DNA of 64,000 nucleotides. Origin: Carallia brachiata. Its lineage: Eukaryota > Streptophyta > Magnoliopsida > Malpighiales > Rhizophoraceae. The notes under the pieces were generated by a model. That model did no database searches and was not told the origin of the DNA. It saw only the letters and a program-made list of their open reading frames with translations. The stretch spans positions 488,008-552,007 of the forward strand of contig JADCRB010000090.1 of NCBI GenBank assembly GCA_021464245.1, read 5' to 3'. Of this stretch, positions 1 through 11,574 are shown piece after piece (positions within the stretch are counted from its first letter, which is position 1; the number at the start of each line of letters is the position of its first letter). Both the position numbers and the translations under genes were made by a program.

Positions 1-926
1 GTTCCAGTTCAACTTTGATTGCACAGTTTATTTACAGAATGTAACAGGAATTTTCGGTAAAAGACATTGGTAATTTGCATTATTTCCTTGGGGTTGAGGT
101 CTCTAAAAGAGCTGATGGACTGTTACTTACCCAATCCTGTTATATATCAGATGTTCTGCAGCGAGTTGGAATGGAAGCATGTAAGCCATGCTCCCTACCA
201 ATGGTCATTCATCCTCTATCATCGAAAGCTGCTGGACAACCCTTCACTCAAGGTGATTTGTATTGGAAAATTGTTGGAGCCCTGCAGTATCTTCAATTGA
301 CGTGTCTGAATATCTCCTTTGCAGCTAATCGTTTGTGCCAATATATCAACCATGTGAGGACCATTGCACTGTTGTTAAAAGAGTTTTAAGGCATCTTTGT
401 GGCACACAAGATTTCAACATCTATATCTCAAGGTCATTCTCTCTTAATTTGCAGTGTTTTAGTGATAGTGATTGGGTTAGGTATCCTAATGACCAACGCT
501 CTACCAATGTATATGGCATCTATCTTGGAAATTATTTGGCCTGTGGATATATAAGAAGCAACCAATGATTAATCAATCTTCCACCAAAAGTGAATATAAG
601 GCCCTGGAAAATGCAACTATAGAACTCATATGGATTCAGTCTCTTTTGCGTGAAATTAGAGTTCTTTCAACAAGTCACCTAGTACTTTAATAAAATATTG
701 GTGTGATTTATTTGTTTGCAAATCCAGTCTTTCATGCTCGCACAAAGCATATTGAAATAGATTAGCATTTTGTGTGTGAGCTGGTAGCCAATGGGACTCT
801 ACAAATACATTTTTGTCCACAGAAGACCAAGTTCCAAATATCTTCACCAAGCTGTTACTTGCTACTTGCTTGCAATTCTTGCGTGACAATTTGAAGCTTC
901 GACAACAGCCAACAGCTTGCCAGGAA
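1..926 (+). mobile_element. Ty1/copia pol remnant (end of reverse transcriptase and RNase H)
   Basis: Reading across frames gives the C-terminal part of a copia polyprotein. Near 75-130 is the Y-F-L-G-V-E-V stretch followed by GLLLTQ. Near 270-390 comes the block around GALQYL and the ISFAAN/CQYI motif, then LRHLCGT (about 380-410). The RNase H signature FSDSDW lies at about 460-480, EYKALENA at about 590-615, WIQSLLRE at about 630-655, and NPVFHARTKHIEID at about 722-765. The reading frame changes several times and contains stops, so this is a dead copy. The 5' half lies outside the window. An LTR-like sequence follows immediately at 927. Family assignment is firm; exact lineage is not determined. 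Confidence 0.9.
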
Positions 927-1139
927 TGTTGTAGATGATGCTTCAGTCGTATTTTTAATCTTCTGTCGTATTTGTTTTCTATTTTCTTTCCTTTATCTGC
1001 ACTACTAGTTAGCTTCTGTGGTCTTTATCTGTTGATTACCAACAACTTAGGCTCCATTGTGTATATATAGCAGCCTTATGTAATTCTGTTTTAGCAATAC
1101 AATACAAAACAATTTCACCTATGTTCTTGTTTTCCAACA
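927..1139 (+). repeat. Probable 3' LTR of the copia remnant
   Basis: The stretch begins TGTTGTAGATGA just after the RNase H end and finishes TTTTCCAACA, so it has the TG...CA ends of an LTR. A TATATATA box lies near 1062 and is followed by a run typical of the R region (AGCAATACAATACAAAAC). At about 213 bp it is short for an LTR. No clean polypurine tract is visible before it, which fits decay. The partner LTR is outside the window. Confidence 0.65.
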
Positions 1140-1189
1140 ATACTCATCCCATAATTTTAACATTTTTCAGCCACCTACTAGAACATGAT

Positions 1190-1620
1190 CATCCTCTGAC
1201 ATTTTAGTAATATTATATTAGTATTATCTTTGAACTGTGGGATAAACATCTTAGGCAATGGTATTTGTAATAAGTGCAACCTCTTAATACTAGATGAGGC
1301 TCTGAGAATGTTCAAGAAAATAAGGTTGCACATTAACTAACAGTTTAAGTTTTTAGTATGATGACAAGTGCTTGATCTTAATGATTGGTATCAGAATGAG
1401 GTCATAGGTTCATTTCCCAGAGGTAACACTAGGGGGAGACTATTATAAATATTATATCAGTGTTACCTTTGAATTCTAGGCTTAACACACAATTCATGGC
1501 ATTGTAATGAGTGCAGTCCCTCAATACTTGATGCAGCTTTGAAAGCGTTTAAAAAATAAAGTTGTAGCTCAACTAATAGCTTAAACCTTTGATGTGATAG
1601 TAAATGCTCATTCCTACCAC
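1190..1620 (+). repeat. Two diverged copies of a dispersed repeat
   Basis: Two related blocks lie in direct orientation, about 1190-1425 and 1440-1620. Shared pieces include TATTATATTAGTATTATCTT versus TATTATATCAGTGTTACCTT, AATGAGTGCAGTCCCTCAAT-like text, and a tail about adding a lost A-rich run then AACTAAYAGYTTAA. The first copy also contains TGGTATCAGA, the string found at Met-tRNA primer sites and in TRIM-type elements. No coding capacity. From 1621 to 2394 I see nothing beyond AT-rich sequence. Confidence 0.45.
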
Positions 1621-2394
1621 GACATTCTTAGATTCTTAGCAGAGATTTGAGTTATTGCATGATAATTTACTTTGTTATTTTCCATCATTAAAGTTCCACT
1701 AGACCTTTTGTCTTTCTAATCATGCCAATGAGAACCTTCACGGTATTTCTTACTATTTTGGGTTGTGAATCGAAGACGTAGACCAGCTGACGATGTGAGT
1801 TTATGGATTTAGTATATAATAGGTTCGTTTGCATAGTTGTAAATATTATAATTTCTATTCCGCTTTAGGGTATGGGTTGTCATTAATTTTCAATTAAATA
1901 TTCCACATTATATCTTTCATAATTTTTGTTATTTTCAGTGCACTGTACAGGTTAATATAGAAGTGTTTCAAACAATATTTATAATTAACTTCTACGTGAA
2001 GATATAATGAAGTGCTTGTAATTACAAAATAATATATTATGACTAATTTCTGTTAATAGATTTAACAAATTTTTATTAGGAGAGTCAATTAGCAAATTTG
2101 AAAAGCACAAATAAATATATTTTCTAAATTGAAATTAAAATGCAAAATAACCATGCATTTGACCCATGTTTAAAAGAAAAAGACTTTCTCTTTAATTACA
2201 AGGATTCATCGTCCTGGCCGGCGTGCGGGATGAAAAAATGAAGGCAAACCTTGCTCTCTGTCCACTTATTTTGGGATGAAGAAGTCACAAAGTTTAGCTA
2301 TCTCACGTGCTCCGACTTTGTCCCCAAAAAAACCAAAAGAAAAAAAGAAAAAGACCCACACCTTGTAGCCTACAAAAATAGAGTAATATATAAT

Positions 2395-2875
2395 TTTTTA
2401 ATACTAAAATTTTACATCTTTTTTATATAAATTTTAAATTTTTTGACATTTCATTTGAATTCTAAATTGTTTAACTTTTTATTAAATCAGTCTTTTTATT
2501 TACAAAAAATAATCAATTCATTAACAAATGAGTTTAATTTAATAGAAATTATTAAAAAAAAGTCATATAAATGAATTAAATATTTTTTTATGTCAATAAA
2601 TATGCACATAAAATATTTTTTTAATCAATAAATATACGAATTAAATATGTAAAGTATATATTTTTTGATGAAAAAAATTTTCAATTAGTATATTTAACCT
2701 TTTTTCAAATGATTTTTGTAAAGTCAAAATTATTTTTTTAATAAATTAAACACTTTTCGTTAACAAATAGACTAATTTAATACAAAATCAAACGATTTAG
2801 AATTCAGATAAAATTTTAAAAAAATTTAAGACTCATGTAAAAAAAATTATAAAAATTTAAGATTTAAACTCCCTA
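2395..2875. mobile_element. Foldback (inverted-repeat) MITE-like element
   Basis: The left third (about 2395-2510) and the right third (about 2765-2875) are imperfect reverse complements. The left reads GAATTCTAAATTGTTT where the right gives AAACGATTTAGAATTC, with flanking AT-rich arms also pairing. There is no coding sequence. Boundaries are approximate and I could not fix a target duplication. A relative with the same internal text (AAATCAGTCTTTNTNTTTA, then AATGAGTTTAA) occurs at 20155-20450. Confidence 0.6.
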
Positions 2876-2940
2876 AACATGCATAATGCAGCGTACCAAT
2901 TCATGTGATACACTGCACACTAACTATAGGTATTGAGAAA

Positions 2941-3688
2941 ATGGGAAACAAAAGTTTCGTTGCAATTGCTAAATGCTGTTCGTCATCGTCAACGTGCCTC
3001 GCTACTTCAAGAAAAACGGCTTATACATTCACCAGAATTAACATAGGTAATGCTTTTGTTTTTTGAAGCTAACCAGCTAAGCATGTTTGTTTCTTTTGTT
3101 GGGCGGGGGCGGGGGGTACTGACCTGTATGCTAAAAAAAAATTGTCCTCTGTTTTTGTGGAAGGAGGGTTATAGGCATAGTACATAGATACAGAGGAGGG
3201 AGATTTTTGAGAAGGGGGGGGGGGGGGGGGAAGGTGGTGCATGAGTATTGATCTGTACGCTAAAAAAAATTGTCTTCCGTTTTCTTTTGTTTTCTTGAGT
3301 GAGGGTTATAGGCATAGTACATATAAAGGAGGGAGATGGGAGAGGCAGGTTCGAACCCTTGCTCTTGGGGGCACAAAAGACCATGATCACTGCTCTAATC
3401 AGGGCTGGTCAAAATTTTCATTTGTTTTGTGATACGCATGTGAGAATTGTTTGATGGGTATTAATTATTGTTGCAGATGATCTTCGTGGAATTAAGCAAG
3501 GAAATATTGGTTATGATGGACCTGTAGGCGGAAGTACTTCCAGGCGTGGAGGCAGGGGTAGACCACCACGAACAAACTTTTACAAGTTATTTGGAGTGGG
3601 AGGAAAGCAGCGGAAAGAAAGCTTGAGGAAAGACAGTTATACAGTAAAAAGCATATTCTCCCGTTTGGAGAACCAGAGGAAAGAATAA
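2941..3688 (+). pseudogene. Degenerate two-exon paralogue of the small secreted protein gene at 9090
   Basis: Exon 1 is 2941-3046 and exon 2 is 3477-3688, with a GT...AG intron that interrupts a codon after its first base, exactly as in the gene at 9090. Joined, they give about 105 residues. The start MGNKS is identical, and exon 2 keeps D-L-R-G...Q-G-N...GGSTSRRGG, matching D-P-K-G...K-G-N...GSTSRHGG in the paralogue. The hydrophobic signal region is missing from the exon 1 frame. A hydrophobic run (LFVIVNVP) exists one frame over, so I infer a frameshift that destroyed the signal peptide. The C-terminal half is basic and unlike the paralogue. The family itself is one I do not recognise. It could still be a diverged expressed gene, so transcript evidence would decide. 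Confidence 0.45.
3115..3360 (+). repeat. Imperfect tandem duplication with a 17-G run and a B-box-like string
   Basis: Two copies lie about 126 bp apart inside the putative intron of the 2941 gene. Each has CTGTAYGCTAAAAAAAA then GGGTTATAGGCATAGTACATA and a GGAGGGAGAT tail. The first copy ends in an uninterrupted run of 17 G at 3214-3230. The second ends with GGTTCGAACCC (3349-3359), the consensus of an RNA polymerase III B box, so the block may be SINE-related. Confidence 0.5.
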
Positions 3689-6600
3689 GAGGTGAAAATC
3701 AGGCAAAAATAAGGAGCAGCCGTACGGTAAGAAAGTTTCTCCAAATTGGAGAGAAAAGTGGAACACAGCTAAACACTTACAATAAATTTATCAATGTGCT
3801 CGTATTGTCTGTGAAAAGAAATTAAGCTGATAGAGAGAAGGACGGACAGGGAACGACGGAAGCAAAGAACAACTTGCAAAATTGGTTTTGATTTGCCTCT
3901 TGAAAGTAGTTTCCTACTCGTTCCTTAGATCTCTGGAGGCATATCTGTAATTTGTTATATTAAAATTTTCTTTTCCTCACTTTTTTTCCAAACATCTAAA
4001 TAAATTATTTTTTAATAAAATAAAATAACAAAAAAATTATTATCAAATCTTTTTTTTAAAGACAAAAATTAAAAAATATCGCATTTATCTATCTTTTATA
4101 AAAAAAAAAAAAAAGAGATAAGAATTATGCACTACGGCAAATTAATGCAAATTATCTATCTCGGTTGATAAATTGGTACCCAGTATATTGTAAATTGGAC
4201 ACAAATGGCTTAATTGCTTTTTAGTCAACTATCTGTGAAGATTAACGTGGGTAGAATCACAAACTCAAAATATAGTATGATATTCGATCAGTGACGTCGA
4301 ATTTACCGGTGAAATTTTTATGTGATCACAATAAACATCTCAACAGCGAAAATAATTTAGTACATGGAAGCCCTTGTATGCGGCAACAAAGCTGGCTTAC
4401 ATCTGAAAAATAGATGTGTGACAAATTATTTGACTTACGTGAACTAGTGAATATATCTTGAATTCGATATATTAAAGGCAAATCAATTATTTATTTATAA
4501 AAATATAATTCCAAAAGTAAATAGAATTACGAACACAAATAATTTTTTAGAATATAAGTAATAAAATATATAATTTTTTAACTATTCATTTATTTGATTT
4601 GGGAATATAATAGTCATTTTAATTAAAAAAAAAATTTCTCCACTTTCTCTTCATCTCCAAACAAATCTTTTCTCATTATTTTTTTCTGATTTCTCTTATC
4701 ACTCCAAATAATATAAAAAAAATTAAATTCACTCTCTCCAATTTTTTTTCATTACTTTCTTTCTCTCCTTACCTATTTTGCACTCCAAACAGGCTATTAA
4801 GGTCTGGTTGGATCGAATGGACTATATGATTAGAAAGTTGCATTTGATTAATAAGAATATCTTATTATTGGCCGTTTTAAAAACCACAAGAGCTCCGTAT
4901 ATGTAATATCAACTATTTATAATTTAAGGCCGAAATATTTTAGACGAGATACTGCAGCAAAATGGATAGCTACCGGTCTGTTTGTTGTTAGAAAATAACT
5001 TATTTTTATAAAATATTTATAACTGAAAAAGTTTTTACAGTGAAAATAATGATTTTCCTTATCACTCACTTAAAGTATATTTTGTGTTTTTTTTTTCAAA
5101 AAATAACTTCTGTTCAGAGAAAGCGTAAGTTGTTTTCTCTAAAAATCTCTAAATTTTTTTCAAATTTTCCGTTGTAAAATATTTTATATGAAACAAATGC
5201 CGAAAAATGAAAAAAAAAAATTTCCTATATGATTACAATTTTCTGCTTAATTTCTAAACTTTTATGCTTGTGCATTCCACTAGTAATAAAATTCATTTGC
5301 TGTCAAAAAAAAAAAGATGTAATAAAGTTCATCAGGAAATAAAAACACGATAAAAATAAATGTGAAAAGAAAAGGTTACATTTTACTAAATATAAGCTGC
5401 TCATCACTAGACATTGTGATCATCCCCTTAGTCCAACAGGCCTCACAATTGCAATTACATTGAATATATCTACCTCAGAGTATGGTTTTCTATTTTATCT
5501 TGTTTATTCATACGTGTGATGTCTAAAAATTATGAAATCTTCTCATTTCTTTAGAATATGGGGTGAGTTTGATTTTCTATTTTTTTTCAGGTAGAAACTT
5601 TTAAATGGTTCTTGCAGGTGATGATTCAGGCGAAGATAACAATAATGGGAACTTATAAGGCCCGATGGCAGTGTAATAGGAAGCTAATAAAACTATGTTG
5701 GTGCTTTAATTTCAAGAGTCCATCGGCACCCATTTAGGCTAGTCTACACGATTAAAGTGCTTAGATGAAATGTCACATATATGCACCGGGGACCAACAGT
5801 ACTGTACCCTTCATTGTGTCACATATCATATGAAATGTCATGTACAATATACGCAATCAAATGACTCAGATTAAATAATGTTTTGTCTACCATTTGTCGT
5901 AATTAAGGCTCCTGGATTTAGATCGACCAGTCATTATATCGGGAATGAAGTAAAGCCAAGATCTTGAATTTAATTTGATAAAGCTAATTATCCTTGCGCA
6001 TTAGTGTGTTGTTACGTTTTTCTAGGCGCTTATACATTAAATTTTTTTGTGATACACGTGGACAAAATCTGGTGAAGGCGTGAAGCACGATGTTATTGGA
6101 AGGAGACTCAGCTTGTCATAGACTACAGATGACGGTGGTGGAAGTTGAACGAGATTGTTTTAATAACAACGATCTGTATGAAAGTATTCGCTCCATTAAC
6201 AATCAATCAGTATTCGATTTCCTTCAAAAAAAAAAAAAAAAATCAATCAGAGCATTACAAACCCATCTGCGGAATGTTAGAAAAATAACTGGGTGCACAA
6301 AATTTTGCTCCGATGAAATACTTTTATTCATAAAATTAAGAAATTTTAGGTAAGCAAGATAAATGTTCGGTATCCCCCTGGTACGCGTAACCTTACATGC
6401 AAAATATGTCTATAATATTTTGGAATTTTTTAATACAATGTGATAGTTTGGAAGAAATTTATGTGGGTCAAAACTAAAATGACAGAAAAAAAATGATAAA
6501 TAATTTTATGCGATCGGGTATGTGCACGACTGGATTTTTTTTTCCCTTTTTAATCTAAAGGGGTTGCTAAAGGAGATTGTGAGAAACGTCTAGAGATTAT

Positions 6601-7663
6601 CACCAAATCTGACAATTGGCTGCCACTTGCATAACAGTTGTAAAGGATTAAAGATACAAACGTGACACTGACACAAAATTATCAAAATTCTTAGTAATTG
6701 AGGACACAATTACTGCGTGGATACAATTATATATATTAAATATATTTATTAAAAATATCTAAAACGTAAATTAAAAATATCTAATATATATGTACAAATC
6801 TTTTTTATTTTTAATATTTTATTAAATGCGTTGTAAAATATCTGACACATATATTCAATATTAATATATATTATTTAAATAATGTCTGTATCTCCTAAAT
6901 TGGCAGCAACTTGAGTTATGCCCTGACGCGACATCGTTTTATTAAGTTGTTGTCAAGTTTCTGGGTCTTGGGCCTATAGGCCGAACCCCTATAACTAGCA
7001 GGTGTAGCCCATCATGTACGCTTTACAAGTTGACCAACTCCCTCGCGCTTTCTGGCTTCATTTAGCGCTAGTCACGCAATATTTTTACGACTAAAACGAG
7101 GAAAATATGCAAATCAGACAGTTATGACTTATGAATAATGGAATATGATGCTGTTGGGCTTGACTATTAGGCTTTGTACCTTTGTTGGTCTCTAACAAAC
7201 TTTTTTTTTCTGTTATATAAAAAAAGAGGTTTAGTTTTACACTCATACTCAGCAGCCACGCTGCCACACGTTTGCGTCAAACATCTCTAGTAAAGTGCAA
7301 TCAAATTTTAATTTAAAGTAATTATATTTATTTTAAAAAATAAAATTTAAATTTAAAATTATATGAATATTATTTTATAACTCAAAAATATAGTTTTTAC
7401 ATGATATACATTAAAAATAATAAAATTTTTTAACTTCATAATTTTTCTTAAAAAATTTTTTCACAAATTATTAATATAATTATATTTTATTATGAATAAG
7501 TTGCATTTCTCCTCCAGTGTATGGGGTATTTGGCGAATGGCGATCGCGGCACTCTACTTTTTTCGAAAAAAAAAAAAAAGAATATGATGCTGTTGCTTTC
7601 AACTTTACAGTACAAACCTTTACAATACAAATCTTTTCAATATTTAAATTGTGCTTTTCTACG
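3689..7663. other. Intergenic, no supported gene
   Basis: AT-rich sequence with scattered small repeats. A short MITE-like piece may span about 4975-5204, with ends GTCTGTTTGTTG and GAAACAAATGCC in opposite orientation. A 42-nt open stretch follows a TTGCAG acceptor-like site at 5617 and reads D-D-S-G-E-D-N-N-N-G-N-L-stop in the intron phase used by the 2941 and 9090 genes, but no matching first exon was found. The 87-codon ORF at 6090 runs through an A-tract and resembles nothing I know. Confidence 0.5.
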
Positions 7664-7734
7664 CGTACTAGTTAGTCAATCTTCTAGTTAGAATAATCAA
7701 ACTGTGACCAAAAGCCAACGCGGTTATGTGTACA

Positions 7735-8905
7735 TCAAATCTTTGTCCATATTTAAACCGTCTTTGTTGACCACAATCTATCACTATCATTGACCCATTG
7801 CTAGCTGGTATAGCTTCGAGCACATTGTCCAACCAGAAAGACAAGTCAATGGCCTTTTCCATAAGGTATAACTAGGGCTGCAAACGAATCGAGCCGAGCC
7901 GAGTTTGGCCAGGCTCGGGTGTCAGTTCGTTTATTAAACGAGCCTAAAAATGAGGTTCGGTATCAGTATTGTTTACGAACGAGTCAAGTCTCGAGCCGAG
8001 CCAAGCCTCGAGCCGAGCCAAGCCTCGAGCCGAGCCTGCTGTTATCGAACTGAACTTTCGAGTTTTTAACGAACTGTATCATTTAACCAATAAAATAATT
8101 AAAATTAAAAAGTTTTATTATTATATATAAAATAAAAAGATAAAAATTATTTATTGAAATAAAAATAAATGTTCAATTTTAATGTATAAATATAAATATA
8201 TGTAATACATAATTTTGAAAATGGGTTTAATGAAATTATTTTTATAACACAATAAATGAGTTTTTTTTAATTATTATGCAGATAAATTCTTAAACGAATT
8301 ATTTATGAGTTTAATTAAATTTACCTTTACTTATACTCAGTTTATTTATTAAATGAGTTTTGAATTTAAATTAATGTATTACTTGTTTAATTAAACGAAT
8401 GAGTTTTAGTCAAATTTTTAACAGATTAAGTCACCAAACTTTTAACCAAAGTATTGACTTACTTACAGTCTAATCACGTATAAATTTTGTTCAAATAACT
8501 ATATATGAAATAACAGATATAACCATAAATTGGTAACTATTTATACTAAAAGTTAAATAATACAATTAAGTGTTATTAATACATTAAATAAGTTTATAAT
8601 GATATATATTAAACGAATTACTAATGATATATTTGTCGAACTCTAAACGAGTTTTAAACGAGCTGTTCACGAGTCTGAACCGAGCCGAGCCTACTCCTGT
8701 TCAGGCTCGACTCATTTATTAAACGAGTTTTACTTTTAGACTCGTGTATCGCTCGTTTAGTAAATGAACGAGCTCGAATCGAACTCTTACCGAGCCGAGC
8801 CACCGAGCTTTTAACGAATGTATCGGCTCGTTTGCAACCCTAGGTATAACCTACCTTGAACCGTCTTTGCTGACCACCGTCTATCACCTCCATTTTGATG
8901 CCTCC
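7735..8905. repeat. Direct repeat pair, now split by a transposon
   Basis: About 45 bp near 7745-7790 (AACCGTCTTTGTTGACCAC, then CTATCAC) recur at 8858-8900 (AACCGTCTTTGCTGACCAC, then CTATCAC). The pair probably arose as a local duplication of upstream sequence of the 9090 gene, with the Mutator-like element at 7873 inserted between the copies. The first copy carries TTGACC, a W-box core; the second has CTGACC. Confidence 0.5.
7873..8841. mobile_element. Non-autonomous Mutator-like element with GAGCC-rich ends
   Basis: The left end AGGGCTGCAAACGAATCGAG and the right end GGCTCGTTTGCAACCCT are inverted. The 9-bp sequence AGGTATAAC flanks both sides (7864-7872 and 8842-8850), the target duplication size of Mutator-like elements. 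Subterminal zones are packed with CGAGCCGAGCC-type repeats in both orientations, while the centre is very AT-rich and has no transposase. Removal of the element restores continuity of the upstream sequence of the gene at 9090. Confidence 0.85.
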
Positions 8906-9029
8906 TAACTTATATTTACCAAATATTTTATTTTTTATTTTTTCTCCAGAAATCACATCTATGGCTCTTACCTTCTTTAACAAAAATTTATAGCCCCACA
9001 ATATACATCTACACATACACACACATAAT

Positions 9030-9036
9030 TTATACC
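9030..9036 (+). promoter_or_regulatory. Candidate TATA box of the 9090 gene
   Basis: TTTATAC lies about 55 bases before the ATG at 9090. Position is compatible with a short 5' leader. It is a weak match and the only one close by. Confidence 0.35.
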
Positions 9037-9089
9037 AAGCGAGCGAGTGATATAACCCCACGTAATAATTGGAGCCTTTCCTTCAGGAA

Positions 9090-9516
9090 ATGGGAAACAA
9101 GAGCCCTTTACTTGCCTTATCATGTTCGCTCTTCATTCTGTTCTTGGTTTTGTTCCCAAGGGGACTCATCACAGCAAGAAAATTGGCTGAAGATCCTCAA
9201 ACTCAAAGTAGATTTTCTACATCTCTGTCACGCTTGATATATGTACATGTTTTTGTTTGCAATTGAATTGTTGTTTGATGGGGCTTTAATTAATTATCAA
9301 ATTGTCACAGATGATCCAAAGGGTGACGGGACGCAAGACAATGGGCAAAGCAAAGGGAATGTGCAGGGAAGCACATCGAGGCATGGAGGTTCTGCTACAG
9401 GTGAAGGTTCACCTTCTGGGACGGTCTTAATGACACCTCCTACCACTGTAACTAAGCTTACCTTTGCCCGTGTCACTGTCGTAGCTGCCAATAATACGAA
9501 GCCTTCGACCCCTTAG
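9090..9516 (+). CDS. Small secreted protein, two exons, unknown family
   Basis: Exon 1 is 9090-9207 and exon 2 is 9311-9516, joined across a 103-nt GT...AG intron in phase 1 (donor AAA/GTAGAT, acceptor GTCACAG). The product is about 107 residues. Residues 1-30 start MGNKS and run into a strong hydrophobic core (LFILFLVLF), a typical signal peptide likely cleaved near ITA-RKLAE. The mature part is hydrophilic, rich in Gly, Ser, Thr and Gln, contains GSTSRHGGSA near the middle, and ends in a Thr/Val-rich tail with NTKPSTP. There are no cysteines after the signal. I do not recognise the family; it has the general layout of plant secreted peptide precursors, which is inference only. I chose the ATG at 9090 because upstream in-frame codons are not ATG and the degenerate paralogue at 2941 starts with the same MGNKS. 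Confidence 0.7.
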
Positions 9517-9750
9517 CACAATGAAGATCACTCCTAAGACTTTCAGTATATGAATATAAAAACCAAGCCAAGATGTTAATTTGGAATGTGTACAATTTAA
9601 TTTTATTGGCCCAGCCTAGTGATTTTAATTTCTTGTGTTGATGAATTAATTGATAGATTATAGATATGTTTTATCTCCACTTCAAATTTCGGAGCATTTC
9701 TGATTAGCATTCACATGGGGCAAACATTGAAAAATTGATCATAAAATGAC

Positions 9751-10921
9751 TTAATATGTGGGTAGAAATATCCAAAAAGAAGGAGGTGAATGTTTATTGG
9801 AACACTTGAATTCGTAGTGTTGCTCGATTCTTCCATCTTCCAAGTGGAAAATTCCCATGTCGCGAGCTCCACGATCTCGGTGTATAGGAAAATCTATAAA
9901 ATCATCAGTGTAATATATTGAGTTCGGCTTGCATCCAGGGAAATCAAAGGCCTTAATAGAAGTTGAATAATTGTCTCCTAAGAACAAAGCATCGCCATCC
10001 ATGTCTTTAATTTCGATCTTCTTTATCAAAAGTCCGGTCTCCTCATCCAATACCAATTTTGAAATCTTGAATCTCTCTGTGATAATATTATCGTTCATGA
10101 ATCTCTGCACAAATAATAAGTCTCCCCTTGATGACTCCACAAGGTAAACCCGTTGAGCATATGGTTCATTTTTTGGTGATACTTCTCTTATATTGGTTAG
10201 CTGAAGAAGATCATTCTTTGACCGAATGTTAATATACATATCCTCATCACCCAAGCTAAATTTTTTAATGCAAGCTTTGCTCCGGTAGCTGATATCGAAC
10301 GAAACAATCTTCCCACGATGTTCCACAGCATAGACTAAGTTTTTGTAGAATACAAAGTCACTAAAGATTGTGTGCTTGCGATCAATAAGTGTCCACTTTT
10401 TATCACACGATCTCCAGAAAGCTAATCTACAATATCCACCATATATTGCGATAACTGTATAATCTTCAGGGGACAAAAGAGGATCAGCTGACAATAAAAC
10501 CTTGAGCCAATCAGGACGTGTCTCTAAACTAAAATGAAGAGGAGGGAGAGTGATTGTCATGCCATTCTTGAAAGGGTTTAGCAGAGTGACTTTGTACTTC
10601 TTATAGTCAACAAAAGCCAACCAGCCATATGAAGAACCACAACATCTCTTATTAAGGCACTGATAAAAGTGGAGTGTCACAGAATTTTCCTTCAAAAACA
10701 TTGTATAATCTCCACTTTGTTCGGGGATTCTTCAGTGGGATCAGAAGCATTGGAGGGTGTTTCTGATATGGATTTCTAGCATTATAGTCCTTTGCAGCTG
10801 AACGCCAATGGATGCAAACGCCAGCAAACCAAATACGATGGAGTGCGTTGTGTAGCTTCTCCAAAATTAGATCAAGGATCAGTGTTGGAAGACTTGCCCA
10901 ATCTGATTCGCTAGAAGCCAT
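9751..10921 (-). pseudogene. F-box/DUF295 (KIB-type beta-propeller) gene, copy A, frameshifted
   Basis: The first 89 codons read MASSESDWASLPTLILDLIL, a plant F-box (Skp1-binding) start, and continue to CDTPLLSVP before a stop. The DUF295 beta-propeller then follows in another frame to 9751: CCGSSYGWLAF, YVAIYGG-like text, RVYLVESSRGDLL, DGDALFLG, NSIYYTDDF, DGRIE and a final PSFWIFLPTY. Comparison with the copies at 16.4 and 24.6 kb shows the cause: copy A reads CCTTAATAAGAG where copy B has CCTTATAATAAGAG, a 2-base loss near 10650. In the family, such proteins are substrate receptors of SCF ubiquitin ligases. Full length would be about 390 residues. A downstream-started DUF295-only protein is possible but unlikely. 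It forms the left arm end of the large inverted duplication. Confidence 0.85.
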
Positions 10922-11574
10922 ATTTAAATTTTCTTTAGCTGCTTGATTTTGTTAGCCATGGGGAAAAGGAGCAAAGAAAGACAATGGGTGTCAGTCTTAA
11001 AACAATTAACAATATATGCAACTTGGATTATGCTCTGTACATAATTATGCAGAAACAAATTCATCCATTCAAGTGAACCTAACTATAGCGATGGCCAGAA
11101 AAAGCCTATGGATTAGCAAAAGACATGTCAGGGAGCAACATACCTTATTAAAAAAAAAATTGCAGCGGAGCTTTGTTGTAATTGTGCCGCTAAGATTTCT
11201 GTATATGTGCGAAAGACAAAATTGATTTGAAGACAGATGAGTTTCCACCAAGGAAAAAGCCTTTTTCAATGGTTATATTATATATAATCTACTTACAGGT
11301 TTGATTTTCCTAAGCAAAAGAGGAACGCATCAAAAAACAACCAGCAAGAGTTGGGAATAGTAAATGTGATTCGTATTATTTTAGGATTTAGTATTTAAGT
11401 AGAATTTAAATTAGTTTGATATGATTGTAGTATTAGAATAGGAATAGATGTAGTTTATTATAGATAAGTTAAATTAAAATCAAATTAGAAATTACTATGT
11501 AATATGATAATTTATTGTGTGGTTAAAATTCAACTAGTCTAAAATTAAAATCAAACTTGATACGACTTTAGTTC

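Noticed and set aside
6090..6353. 87-codon ORF starting MLLEGDSACHRLQ
   Set aside because: EGDS faintly recalls plant retroelement RNase H, but nothing else fits and the frame passes through an A-tract coding poly-Lys.
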